A stretch of DNA of 6,758 nt from Clostridiales bacterium UBA1758. Its GTDB lineage: Bacteria; Bacillota; Clostridia; Oscillospirales; UBA1758. A program made the translations under genes and the position numbers. The first letter of the stretch is position 1, and every line of letters begins with the position of its first letter. Shown here one piece after another: positions 1 through 6,600 of the stretch. Under the pieces are notes generated by a model. It was not told the origin of the DNA and made no database searches. It saw only the letters and a list, made by a program, of their open reading frames with translations. The stretch is taken from assembly GCA_002315595.1 (NCBI GenBank), contig DCHG01000047.1, forward strand, positions 50,510 through 57,267, in the 5' to 3' direction.

Positions 1-69
1 GACAAACGCCTGCTTTTCGGGAATGCGCCCGGCGGTATTTTCCAAATATTCGATAATATTCAAAAGCAT
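1..69 (-). CDS. N-terminal fragment of a probable AMP-binding (adenylation) enzyme
   Basis: Only the first 23 codons lie in the window; the gene continues past position 1. The visible peptide includes EYLENTAGRIPEKQAFV, which resembles the usual opening of AMP-binding/adenylation enzymes (amino-acid adenylation domains, DltA-like ligases, acyl-CoA ligases): a short helix with EYLE, then a 'P-x-K-x-A' turn before the first strand. Such enzymes activate a carboxylic acid with ATP, but no catalytic motif is visible here and the substrate cannot be guessed. I chose the ATG at 69-67 because it is preceded by a GGGGA Shine-Dalgarno-like stretch about 7 bases away. An upstream in-frame ATG at 111-109 has no ribosome binding site and would coincide with the expected transcription start of the promoter at 145-117. 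If that upstream start were used, 14 residues would be added. The family call rests on a short peptide and is tentative. Confidence 0.5.
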   Translation of the reverse strand, partial: MLLNIIEYLENTAGRIPEKQAFV

Positions 70-116
70 TTCGGTTTCCCCATGTGCTTCATTTATTTCG
101 CAATAACTCATGAAAT

Positions 117-145
117 AGTATAACAAAAATTCGTATGAAAATCAA
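117..145 (-). promoter_or_regulatory. Vegetative promoter of the minus-strand adenylation-type gene
   Basis: Read on the minus strand, a -35 box TTGATT (145-140) is followed by a 17-base spacer and a -10 box TATACT (122-117). Transcription should begin near position 110, leaving a leader of about 40 bases before the ATG at 69. It stands back to back with the hydrolase promoter. Confidence 0.6.
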
Positions 146-167
146 CACGAATTCACTTTTTCATCGG

Positions 168-196
168 TTGAGTAAGCCGTCCGATCGTGGTATAAT
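168..196 (+). promoter_or_regulatory. Extended -10 vegetative promoter of the hydrolase gene
   Basis: A -35 box TTGAGT (168-173), a 17-base spacer and a perfect TATAAT (191-196) preceded by the TGn extension (188-190) form one of the best promoters in the window. The predicted start of transcription, near 203, lies inside the longest possible hydrolase reading frame. The ATG at 135 would therefore not be on this transcript, and the ATG at 225 is favoured. Confidence 0.7.
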
Positions 197-224
197 AAGA
201 AAAATACCGAATTTCGAGGTCTCC

Positions 225-812
225 ATGAATAAAGCCACTTTATATATCCACGGAAAGGGCGGCAACGCCGCGGAATGTGAGTTTTACCGTCCGCTTGTCA
301 CGGGTGATATCTTCGGACTCGACTATGACGATTATTCGCCGGGAAATGCAAGTGCGTTAGTGCTGCGAAAATACCGCGAGTTGATACTCCGCTACGACTC
401 GGTCGACCTCATCGCAAACAGTATCGGTGCATGGTTTGCGATGCTTTCCCTCTCATATGAAAGGATCGGACGAGCGACCTTTATCTCGCCCGTCGTCGAC
501 ATGGAACGGCTCATCCTCGAAATGATGCTATGGGCGGATATTTCGGAGGACGAACTCCGTGTAAAAGGCGAAATCCCGACGAATTTCGGCGAAACGCTTT
601 CATGGGATTATCTCTGTTTCGTGCGAAACCACCCCGTCGAATGGCGGCATCCGACAACGATCTTTTACGGTGAAAACGATCATTTGATCGCCCACGACAC
701 GATCACCGCCTTTGCCGATAAAACGCACGCAAGACTTTTCGTCTGTCCCAAAGGTGAGCATTGGTTTCACACGCCGGAACAGATGAAATTCATCAAAAAT
801 CATTTTGAATAA
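225..812 (+). CDS. Small alpha/beta-hydrolase
   Basis: A 195-residue cytoplasmic protein (no signal peptide) of the alpha/beta-hydrolase fold, probably an esterase- or thioesterase-like enzyme of unknown substrate. The N-terminal strand leads into HGKGGN (residues 9-14), the usual oxyanion-hole region. The nucleophile elbow is ANSIGAW with Ser66, an A-x-S-x-G variant of G-x-S-x-G. The acid is probably Asp152 in YGENDHL and the base His179 in GEHWFH, so the full triad is present in the right order. The protein is short because the cap between strand 6 and the acid is small. The reading frame can be extended to an ATG at 135 (225 residues), but that start has no ribosome binding site, adds basic residues with no family likeness, and lies upstream of the promoter at 168-196. 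ATG 225 has a GAGG sequence 5 bases upstream. The gene stands alone, divergent from the adenylation-type gene and followed by its own terminator. Confidence 0.82.
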   Translation: MNKATLYIHGKGGNAAECEFYRPLVTGDIFGLDYDDYSPGNASALVLRKYRELILRYDSVDLIANSIGAWFAMLSLSYERIGRATFISPVVDMERLILEMMLWADISEDELRVKGEIPTNFGETLSWDYLCFVRNHPVEWRHPTTIFYGENDHLIAHDTITAFADKTHARLFVCPKGEHWFHTPEQMKFIKNHFE

Positions 813-816
813 AGCC

Positions 817-855
817 AACGCCACCTGCTTTTTCGGCAAGTGGCGTTTTATTTTG
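817..855 (+). terminator. Rho-independent terminator after the hydrolase gene
   Basis: Perfect 8-base inverted arms AACGCCAC (817-824) and GTGGCGTT (840-847) surround a further 3-pair stem (826-828 with 836-838) and a T-rich loop, followed by the T-rich tract TTTTATTTTG. It starts 4 bases after the hydrolase stop codon. On the other strand the stem is followed by only a weak T-rich stretch, so it may also partly stop transcripts from the convergent kinase gene. Confidence 0.85.
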
Positions 856-907
856 TCTTTTCGGTTGACGGATTTTCCCCACTGACACGGACAATGATCG
901 TAAATTA

Positions 908-924
908 CCGATCGTCACGATCGG
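908..924 (-). terminator. Perfect hairpin enclosing the histidine kinase stop codon
   Basis: Seven-base perfect arms CCGATCG (908-914) and CGATCGG (918-924) flank a three-base loop that is exactly the kinase's TGA stop codon on the minus strand. The downstream minus-strand sequence (TAATTTACG) is only mildly T-rich, so this is a poor classical terminator. It could act as a 3' end stabiliser or a weak terminator, or it may be chance. Confidence refers to a transcript-end role; the inverted repeat itself is certain. Confidence 0.35.
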
Positions 925-2627
925 GTATCGGACTCGTTTTTATTTTCATCGTCCGAATTGTTTTTTGTTTCATTTTCGACAAAAATGCGAAGTTTCACCG
1001 TGAATTTTGCACCGCCGTCCGGGTTGTTTTCGGCAGCAATGGAACCGTCGTGCGTAATCGCGGTCTGTTGTGCAATGGCAAGACCGAGTCCCGTTCCCTT
1101 TCCGCTTTCCTTCGTAGTGAAGAAAGGCTCGAAAATCGTGTCCAAATTTTCCGGCGGAATTCCTTTTCCGGTATCCGAAACGGAAAGGAAAATATGATCG
1201 CCGTCATCCCACGCCTCAAAGGTAAGCGTCCCGTCATTCGGTTCCATCACCTGAATCGCATTCAATGCTAGATTGAGCAATAAATGTCCCAATTCGTTTT
1301 CAAGTCCTAGGATGTTTTTCGTTGTGCGAATATTTATTTGAATACGGATGTTTTTCGGGATCGTTCCGCCCATTACGCCGATCACGCCGTCGATCAGTTT
1401 TTCAGGGCTGACCGCTTTCATATGCGTGCCGTTGTTTTTTCGTGAAAGTTTGGAAATGTTCGCAACGAGTTGTTTTGCCTTATAAGAGGCGTTATAGATT
1501 TCCAGTGCATTGTCGTAAAGTTCGCCTTCCTCCGACGCGGTATTTTCGAGAATCAGCATACTTCCACTCATGATCGGCGAAAGGAGATTATTGAATTCAT
1601 GTGCAATGCCCGCAGTCAGTATCCCGATCGTTTCCAGTTTTTGATGATGCGACAATTCCTCCTGTCGACGAAGCAGATCGGATGAAAGTTCGTTTTGACG
1701 CTCCAACGCCGCGATTTCGGCAGCAAGTTCTTTTGCGCGTCGATTAGAATGGATCAGATAAAAAACCGCTAATGCGATACCAAACGCCATTGTCAAAGAT
1801 GCACCGAGCGTACACAAAAATCTGCGTTCCGCCGGCTTGATGATTTCATTTTCGTAAACGGACACGCCCACGCCGAATTCACCGTTCTTTGTCAAGTTGC
1901 TCGGAATGATCGTAAAACGGTTGTGACCGACCAAACCTTCGCCGATGTCGTATGAATAACTCTGCGTCACGCTTTCGCCGGACTCTTCGGCATAATACAT
2001 CAGCGTAAACCCATCATCCCGTGCAAGAACCTCTTCTTCGGTAAAGTAATTGTGTACCGGCTCATCGGGATCGTTATGGATGGCAAGACCGCTATGGACA
2101 TCGTAAAGTACCGTCCAATAATGGTCGTAAATCGTGTTGGAAACGAGTTTTCCGTAAAAAGCCTCAATGTCGATCAAAAGTACATAGGTCAGATCCGAAT
2201 GAATGGATCGGCGCACCACCGCGATATAATCGCAGTCCGCCGTGTCATCGTGATAGATTTGGTATCCGCCTTCGGCATTTCCCTTCACCACATGGTACTG
2301 ATGATTGTCCGCGAAATCATTGGAAAAAAGTTCACGATCCTCGTTCCACACAAGAAAGCGTGTGACATATTCCTGCGTCATCAACGACGATGCATTCAAC
2401 ACTTCCCGAATTGCCGTCTTATCGCCGTTTTGCTCAAAAAGCGTCTCCGAATATTCCATAAAACCGCTGTTGATCAAAGCGTCAATTTCCACATTGCAAC
2501 GCACGATTTCGTTGCTGAGGTTTTGGTCGACCATACAGGCAAGATCGTACAAATGACGATCATGTTCGTCAAGAATCGCCTTTCTGGTCACAAACATCAT
2601 TTTGATAGAACCGACAATTCCGAACAC
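915..2627 (-). CDS. Membrane sensor histidine kinase, N-terminus displaced by an apparent frameshift
   Basis: Sensor kinase partner of the response regulator encoded just upstream. Numbered from the GTG at 2627, the intact frame is 570 residues. It begins inside the first membrane helix (the preceding in-frame codons encode LLIFFIAIIIF). An extracytoplasmic region of about 250 residues follows, its size and its VGVSVYENEIIKPA end suggesting a double-Cache sensor. A second membrane helix lies at about 270-293 and a coiled-coil linker at about 297-330. The phosphoacceptor box AHEFNN has His343, the N-box NLALNA has Asn452 and Asn456, the G1 box is DTGKGIP (485-491), and PFFTTK (501-506) with GTGLGL (511-516) forms the ATP lid. 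A hydrophilic Asn/Asp/Glu-rich tail ends the protein. The GTG start has no ribosome binding site and cuts the helix, so the true gene probably started at the ATG at 2692-2690 (about 592 residues), whose frame differs by one base. The box pattern fits the HPK4 group. The signal sensed cannot be read from the sequence. Confidence 0.88.
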   Translation of the reverse strand: MFGIVGSIKMMFVTRKAILDEHDRHLYDLACMVDQNLSNEIVRCNVEIDALINSGFMEYSETLFEQNGDKTAIREVLNASSLMTQEYVTRFLVWNEDRELFSNDFADNHQYHVVKGNAEGGYQIYHDDTADCDYIAVVRRSIHSDLTYVLLIDIEAFYGKLVSNTIYDHYWTVLYDVHSGLAIHNDPDEPVHNYFTEEEVLARDDGFTLMYYAEESGESVTQSYSYDIGEGLVGHNRFTIIPSNLTKNGEFGVGVSVYENEIIKPAERRFLCTLGASLTMAFGIALAVFYLIHSNRRAKELAAEIAALERQNELSSDLLRRQEELSHHQKLETIGILTAGIAHEFNNLLSPIMSGSMLILENTASEEGELYDNALEIYNASYKAKQLVANISKLSRKNNGTHMKAVSPEKLIDGVIGVMGGTIPKNIRIQINIRTTKNILGLENELGHLLLNLALNAIQVMEPNDGTLTFEAWDDGDHIFLSVSDTGKGIPPENLDTIFEPFFTTKESGKGTGLGLAIAQQTAITHDGSIAAENNPDGGAKFTVKLRIFVENETKNNSDDENKNESDTRS

Positions 2628-2692
2628 AAATATGATGATCGCAATGAAGAAAATAAGAAGTTCTTTCTTTTGAACCTTTGTTTGCGTTTCAT
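2628..2692 (-). other. Probable original N-terminal coding segment of the histidine kinase, out of frame
   Basis: The ATG at 2692-2690 sits 7 bases after the regulator stop codon and has a GAGG ribosome binding site (2701-2698) five bases upstream, the usual arrangement for translational coupling. Its frame starts MKRKQRFK, an ideal basic cytoplasmic end for a membrane protein, but then leaves the kinase frame and stops after 31 codons. The kinase frame here has no ATG, GTG or TTG between the regulator's TGA and the GTG at 2627, yet it encodes the first half of the membrane helix. Adding one A to the four-A run (plus-strand T-run 2668-2671) joins the two as MKRKQRFKKKELL followed by the helix. 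It may be a real mutation, a reversible slippage switch, or a sequence error. Confidence 0.6.
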
Positions 2693-2699
2693 TTTCGCC

Positions 2700-3392
2700 T
2701 CACACGACAAAACGATAACCGAGTCCCCTCACCGTTTGAATATAGGCAGGCGTTGACGGATCGTCCTCGACCTTTTGACGCAAGCGATTGATATAGACCA
2801 TAATGGCATTGTCGTCAACAACGGAATTATTCCAAACCATTTCGTAAAGCATATCTCTTGTGAAGATACGGTTAACATTATCCAAAAAGAGTTTCATTAT
2901 GGAATTTTCCTTGGAAGTCAACGAAATTTCCGTATCGTTTTTGTAGAAGCGGAGGGTGCTTGTATTATACGAAAACGGACCCGCACGCAGAACGGTTTCG
3001 GCTTTCCCTGTTCCGCTTTTGCTTCGGCGGATCACCGCCTTGATCTTTGCGCCGAGTGTGACCGGGTTAAACGGCTTTGTAACATAGTCGTCCGCACCGA
3101 TATCCAGCCCATAAAGCGTGTCAAAGTCTTCTTTTCGACCACTGACAATGATGATCGGCGTCGAAATCCTACGATTACGGATCTCCTGAACGGTTTCAAA
3201 TCCGTCCATTCCGTGCATATTGATGTCCATTAGGATGACGTCGTATTGCTTTGTTTGTAAAATTTCCAACGCGTATTCACCGCTTGTAACCAAGTCCGCG
3301 TCCAAACCTGCCGCTTTAACCACCTTTTGAAGTGTCAAAAGAACGGATTCATCGTCATCGACGATCAGTACCAGATCTTGCTTGGCGTCCAT
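2700..3392 (-). CDS. OmpR/PhoB-family response regulator
   Basis: A 230-residue cytoplasmic DNA-binding response regulator. The receiver domain (about 6-122) shows the acidic pocket in VDDDES (Asp12-Asp14), the phosphoacceptor Asp56 in LMDINM, the switch Ser84 in IIVSGR, and the conserved Lys106 in VTKPF. After a linker (about 123-135), a winged-helix effector domain (about 136-230) has the typical LTSKE (158-162), the recognition-helix segment NAIMVYINRLRQKVE, and the wing ending VRGLGYRF. The length is standard for the family and all key residues are present. The ATG at 3392 has a perfect AGGAGG (plus-strand 3406-3401) 8 bases upstream. It is the first gene of a two-gene operon with the sensor kinase downstream, and its TGA overlaps the ribosome binding site there. 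It is divergently arranged with the large repeat-protein gene, an obvious candidate target besides its own promoter. Confidence 0.95.
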   Translation of the reverse strand: MDAKQDLVLIVDDDESVLLTLQKVVKAAGLDADLVTSGEYALEILQTKQYDVILMDINMHGMDGFETVQEIRNRRISTPIIIVSGRKEDFDTLYGLDIGADDYVTKPFNPVTLGAKIKAVIRRSKSGTGKAETVLRAGPFSYNTSTLRFYKNDTEISLTSKENSIMKLFLDNVNRIFTRDMLYEMVWNNSVVDDNAIMVYINRLRQKVEDDPSTPAYIQTVRGLGYRFVV

Positions 3393-3436
3393 TTATTTAT
3401 CCTCCTAAAAGAAACGATTACACTCTTCCATGTAAT

Positions 3437-3464
3437 ATTTTACTTTATCCACGGAAAAAATCAA
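3437..3464 (-). promoter_or_regulatory. Promoter of the response regulator-kinase operon
   Basis: Read on the minus strand: -35 box TTGATT (3464-3459), 16-base spacer, -10 box TAAAAT (3442-3437). Transcription would start near 3430, giving a leader of about 38 bases that contains the AGGAGG ribosome binding site. The -10 is one base from consensus and the -35 two. Confidence 0.55.
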
Positions 3465-3470
3465 TGTCTT

Positions 3471-3491
3471 TTAAGTGAATATTTGTTAAGT
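3471..3491. repeat. TTAAGT direct repeat, possible response-regulator operator
   Basis: The hexamer TTAAGT occurs at 3471-3476 and again at 3486-3491, 15 bases start to start. The pair lies just upstream of the regulator operon's -35 box and 39 bases or more upstream of the repeat-protein -35 box, where a regulator could influence both promoters. OmpR-family proteins bind direct repeats, but the usual spacing is 10-11 bases, so the match is imperfect and the role is a guess. Confidence 0.25.
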
Positions 3492-3529
3492 TTCGAATCG
3501 CGACAAAAGCCAAAAATCGGAATTCACCC

Positions 3530-3557
3530 TTGCAAATACGTAAAATATCTGTATAAT
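3530..3557 (+). promoter_or_regulatory. Promoter of the InlB-repeat surface protein gene
   Basis: A -35 box TTGCAA (3530-3535), a 16-base spacer and a perfect TATAAT (3552-3557). The expected start near 3564 gives a leader of about 58 bases ending in an AGGAGG ribosome binding site at 3608-3613. A second TATAAT at 3566-3571 lacks a recognisable -35 box. Confidence 0.6.
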
Positions 3558-3621
3558 ATAAAGTGTATAATTGGATTTGTGTACGCAATTTTCGATTTTG
3601 CAAAAACAGGAGGATGACATA

Positions 3622-6600
3622 ATGAAAAAAAGATTGATTTGTTTACTGCTCGTCGTTGTCACGATTGTGGCATCGCTTGTGGTAACGGCTACGGCTGCAA
3701 TAAAATTAACCATTACGTATGACGCCAACGGAGCGACTTCGGGCTCCGTTCCCGTGGACGGTAATTCATATGAATATAACGAATCCGCCACCGTATTAGG
3801 GCCGGGCGATCTTGCAAAAACAGGCTACACATTCGGTGGATGGTGGAGTACCGCCAAACTCACAACTTTTCAACCCGGCGATACAATAAAAATACGTCTT
3901 AATTACACCCTCGTTGCCGTTTGGAATATCAACAGTTATGATGTTTCCTACACCGGCACGGACTTACAGTCGCATAAGGAAACCTACGAGTACAACACCA
4001 AACTCACAATCAATCCCGACGGCGGTACCTATAACTCTCATACTTCTTCCTACGAAGTGACCGTGGAAGACAATTTTTCCCTCGGTACCCCTTCCCGCAC
4101 CGGCTACACCTTCAAGGGTTGGTCTTGCAGCAAAAAGACCTTTACGGCGAACTGGGCAAAAAACACGGTCGTTCTGACATACAGCGCCTATCCGAGCAAG
4201 CAGAATGCAACCGTGGAACTGGATAACAACACCCCCGTCACCCTTGTGTTAAAAGACGGCTCCTATTCCGGCAACACCACCTTCAACATCACCAAGGATG
4301 AAACCGTCGGTACTCCGACAAAGCCCGGCTATACCTTTGAGGGCTGGACGTGGAATGATACGGCGAAATCTCTCACGGCGAACTGGAACCCAATCACCTA
4401 TACCATCAGTTATGATATGGATTGCTCCGACGCCGTGTTCTCTAAGGACAATCCGACGACCTATACCGTCGAATCCGCTACGTTTTCCGTAACGAATCCG
4501 ACGCGTCCCGGTTATGAATTCAAGGGCTGGACGGATCTTGATCTAACGATCAATTGGAATTATATTGATACGATCTCAATCAGTCAAGGAAGTACCGGTA
4601 ACCGCAGATTCAAGGCGCATTGGGATCTTGCAAAGTCCTCTGTCAAACTCAACGCAAACGGCGGTTCTTTTGTCGGTATCGACGAAGAAACGACGATCAA
4701 AGTCACCTACACCAAAACCTACGGCGATTCCGTCGGTTACAGTGCCTACACCACCGCTTTGACGAGAACCGGCTACGATACCACAAACTGGTATAACGAT
4801 CCGATCCTCGAAAGCGGAAAGACCGCCGGAGGCCAGGATGTCATCCGTATTACCAAAGATACTGTGGTCAGTGCTAATCCTCCGAAAGAACTCTATATGC
4901 ACTGGAAAGCACATTCCTATACCATTGAATTCGATCCGGGACTCGGTACCGGCACAAAATTCACCCTTCCCTGCACCTATGACGCCGATGTCACCTTGCC
5001 GACTCCGACCGATTTCACCTGTCAGGGCTATGTGTTTGACGGATGGAGCACCACAAGCACCGGAATCGCCGGCAAGGATTATTCCGTCGGTAAAAACACA
5101 AAACTCAATCTGACCGCCAAGGACGGTGAAACGGTCACCCTTTACGCAAAATGGAAAGCCACCACTGTCAAGTACAAGGCAGAATATTACGTTATGGATC
5201 TCGACGGTAACTACCCGGAAACCGCAAGTTATATCGATACCACCTGCACCGGCACGACCGCGACTATGACCGATCCTCCCGAATTGACCAGCGAAAAACT
5301 TTCTTCCTTTAACGCGAACTATTTTAAGAAAGTCAATTTGACCAATGTTCTGATCAAGGGCGACGGAAGTTCAGTCGTCAAAGTCTACTACGAACGCAAA
5401 CTTGCAACCGTCACTTACGGAAGCGACCTGTTATCGACAATGGCGCGTTACGGCGCGACCATTACACTCGATTTTTCGGCATCCTCGGCTTACCCCGCCA
5501 CCTATAAGGGCAAAGAATACACCGACGCAGATGAAACGATCCTTGTCAACACCTCCGAAATATCCATTCCCAATCCGACGAGAACCGGTTATACCTTCGT
5601 TATCTGGACGAAGTCGCCTGCACTTTCTCTCGGCAATTTCAAATTGGACGCTTCCTGGGTAAAAAATACCCACAATGTCACCTATAAAGACGATGCCGGC
5701 AAGACCGAGGCACACAAACTCGACTTTGGCACCGCCATCGCCATTGACCTTAAAGGCGGCAAACTCGGTTCGGGCGGCTCCCTCGCCTATTTCGTCGCAG
5801 ATGATTTCACCATTCCCAACCCGAGCCGCGACGGCTATACCTTTGACGGCTGGTCAAAGACCAACATCGTAGACGCAGGCTTCACCCTCGAAGCACAGTG
5901 GACGGCAAATACCGACACCAAATATGCGGTCGAGTATTACATCATGGATCTCGACGGAAATTACCCGGACGATCCGAACTACAAAAACACCTCGCTTACC
6001 GGCACCACCGACACCAAGACGAATGTCCCCGAACTGACGAACAAGGAAGTTTCCACCTTCGTTGCGGCATATTTCGAAAAGGACGGTTTCAAAAACGTCA
6101 ATATTGACGGCGACGGAAAAACCGTTGTCAAGGTCTACTATGCACGTAAACTTTCAACCGTCACTTACGGAAGCGGTCTGATCTCGATAAAAGTGCGTTA
6201 CGGTGCGACCATTACAATTGACCTGAACGCGTCGCTTACATACCCCGTCACCTTCACCCATACCGCGGGCGGTCAATATGACGGCGAGAAAAATACGATT
6301 CTTGTCAACACCGACTCGATCACGATCGTAAATCCGACAAGAACCGGTCACACCTTCCTCGGCTGGTTGAAGACACCCGTGCTTTCCGTCGGCAACTTCA
6401 CTTTGAAGGCGAGTTGGGCACTGAACACCTATAAAATCACCTACCGCGAATACAACGCAAAAGAAGCTACCTCGCACGATACCGACTTCGGCGTTTCCAT
6501 TGCCATTGATCTCAACGGCGGAAAATTCAACAAAGAGATCTCGCCACTGTATGTCGTCATCGACCACTACACCATTCCCGATCCGACCCGTGACGGTTAT

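Noticed and set aside
135..224. N-terminal extension of the hydrolase frame to the ATG at 135
   Set aside because: No ribosome binding site, and a strong promoter lies inside it; it does not resemble the hydrolase family.
840..1271. Plus-strand open frame of 143 codons
   Set aside because: It lies opposite the conserved catalytic end of the kinase gene; its product is Arg/Phe-rich with no recognisable motif, and it has no ribosome binding site.
2661..2680. Programmed -1 ribosomal frameshift site
   Set aside because: The local A-rich sequence does not fit the X-XXY-YYZ heptamer in the ATG frame, and no stimulatory structure was evident; a one-base deletion or sequence error is simpler.
2052..2756. 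Plus-strand open frame of 234 codons opposite the kinase sensor region
   Set aside because: It is the complement of a well-supported coding region, and its product is rich in His, Ile and Arg with no family features. It also runs across the kinase-regulator junction.
2775..3233. Plus-strand open frame of 152 codons opposite the regulator gene
   Set aside because: It is complementary to a complete OmpR-type regulator with all key residues.
3585..3605. Short palindromic stretch (TTTTGCAAAA) in the leader of the repeat-protein gene, considered as a riboswitch or operator
   Set aside because: The stems are too short and AT-rich, and no riboswitch core was recognised in the roughly 58-base leader.
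4298..5113. Several short plus-strand open frames within the repeat protein
   Set aside because: They are rich in Pro, Arg and Ser from reading ACC/CCG codons out of frame; the long frame with signal peptide and repeats explains the DNA.
6154..6567. Minus-strand open frame of 137 codons (with similar ones at 5431-5715 and 4576-4914)
   Set aside because: These recur because the underlying sense gene is repetitive and has strongly biased third codon positions; they carry no start signals.
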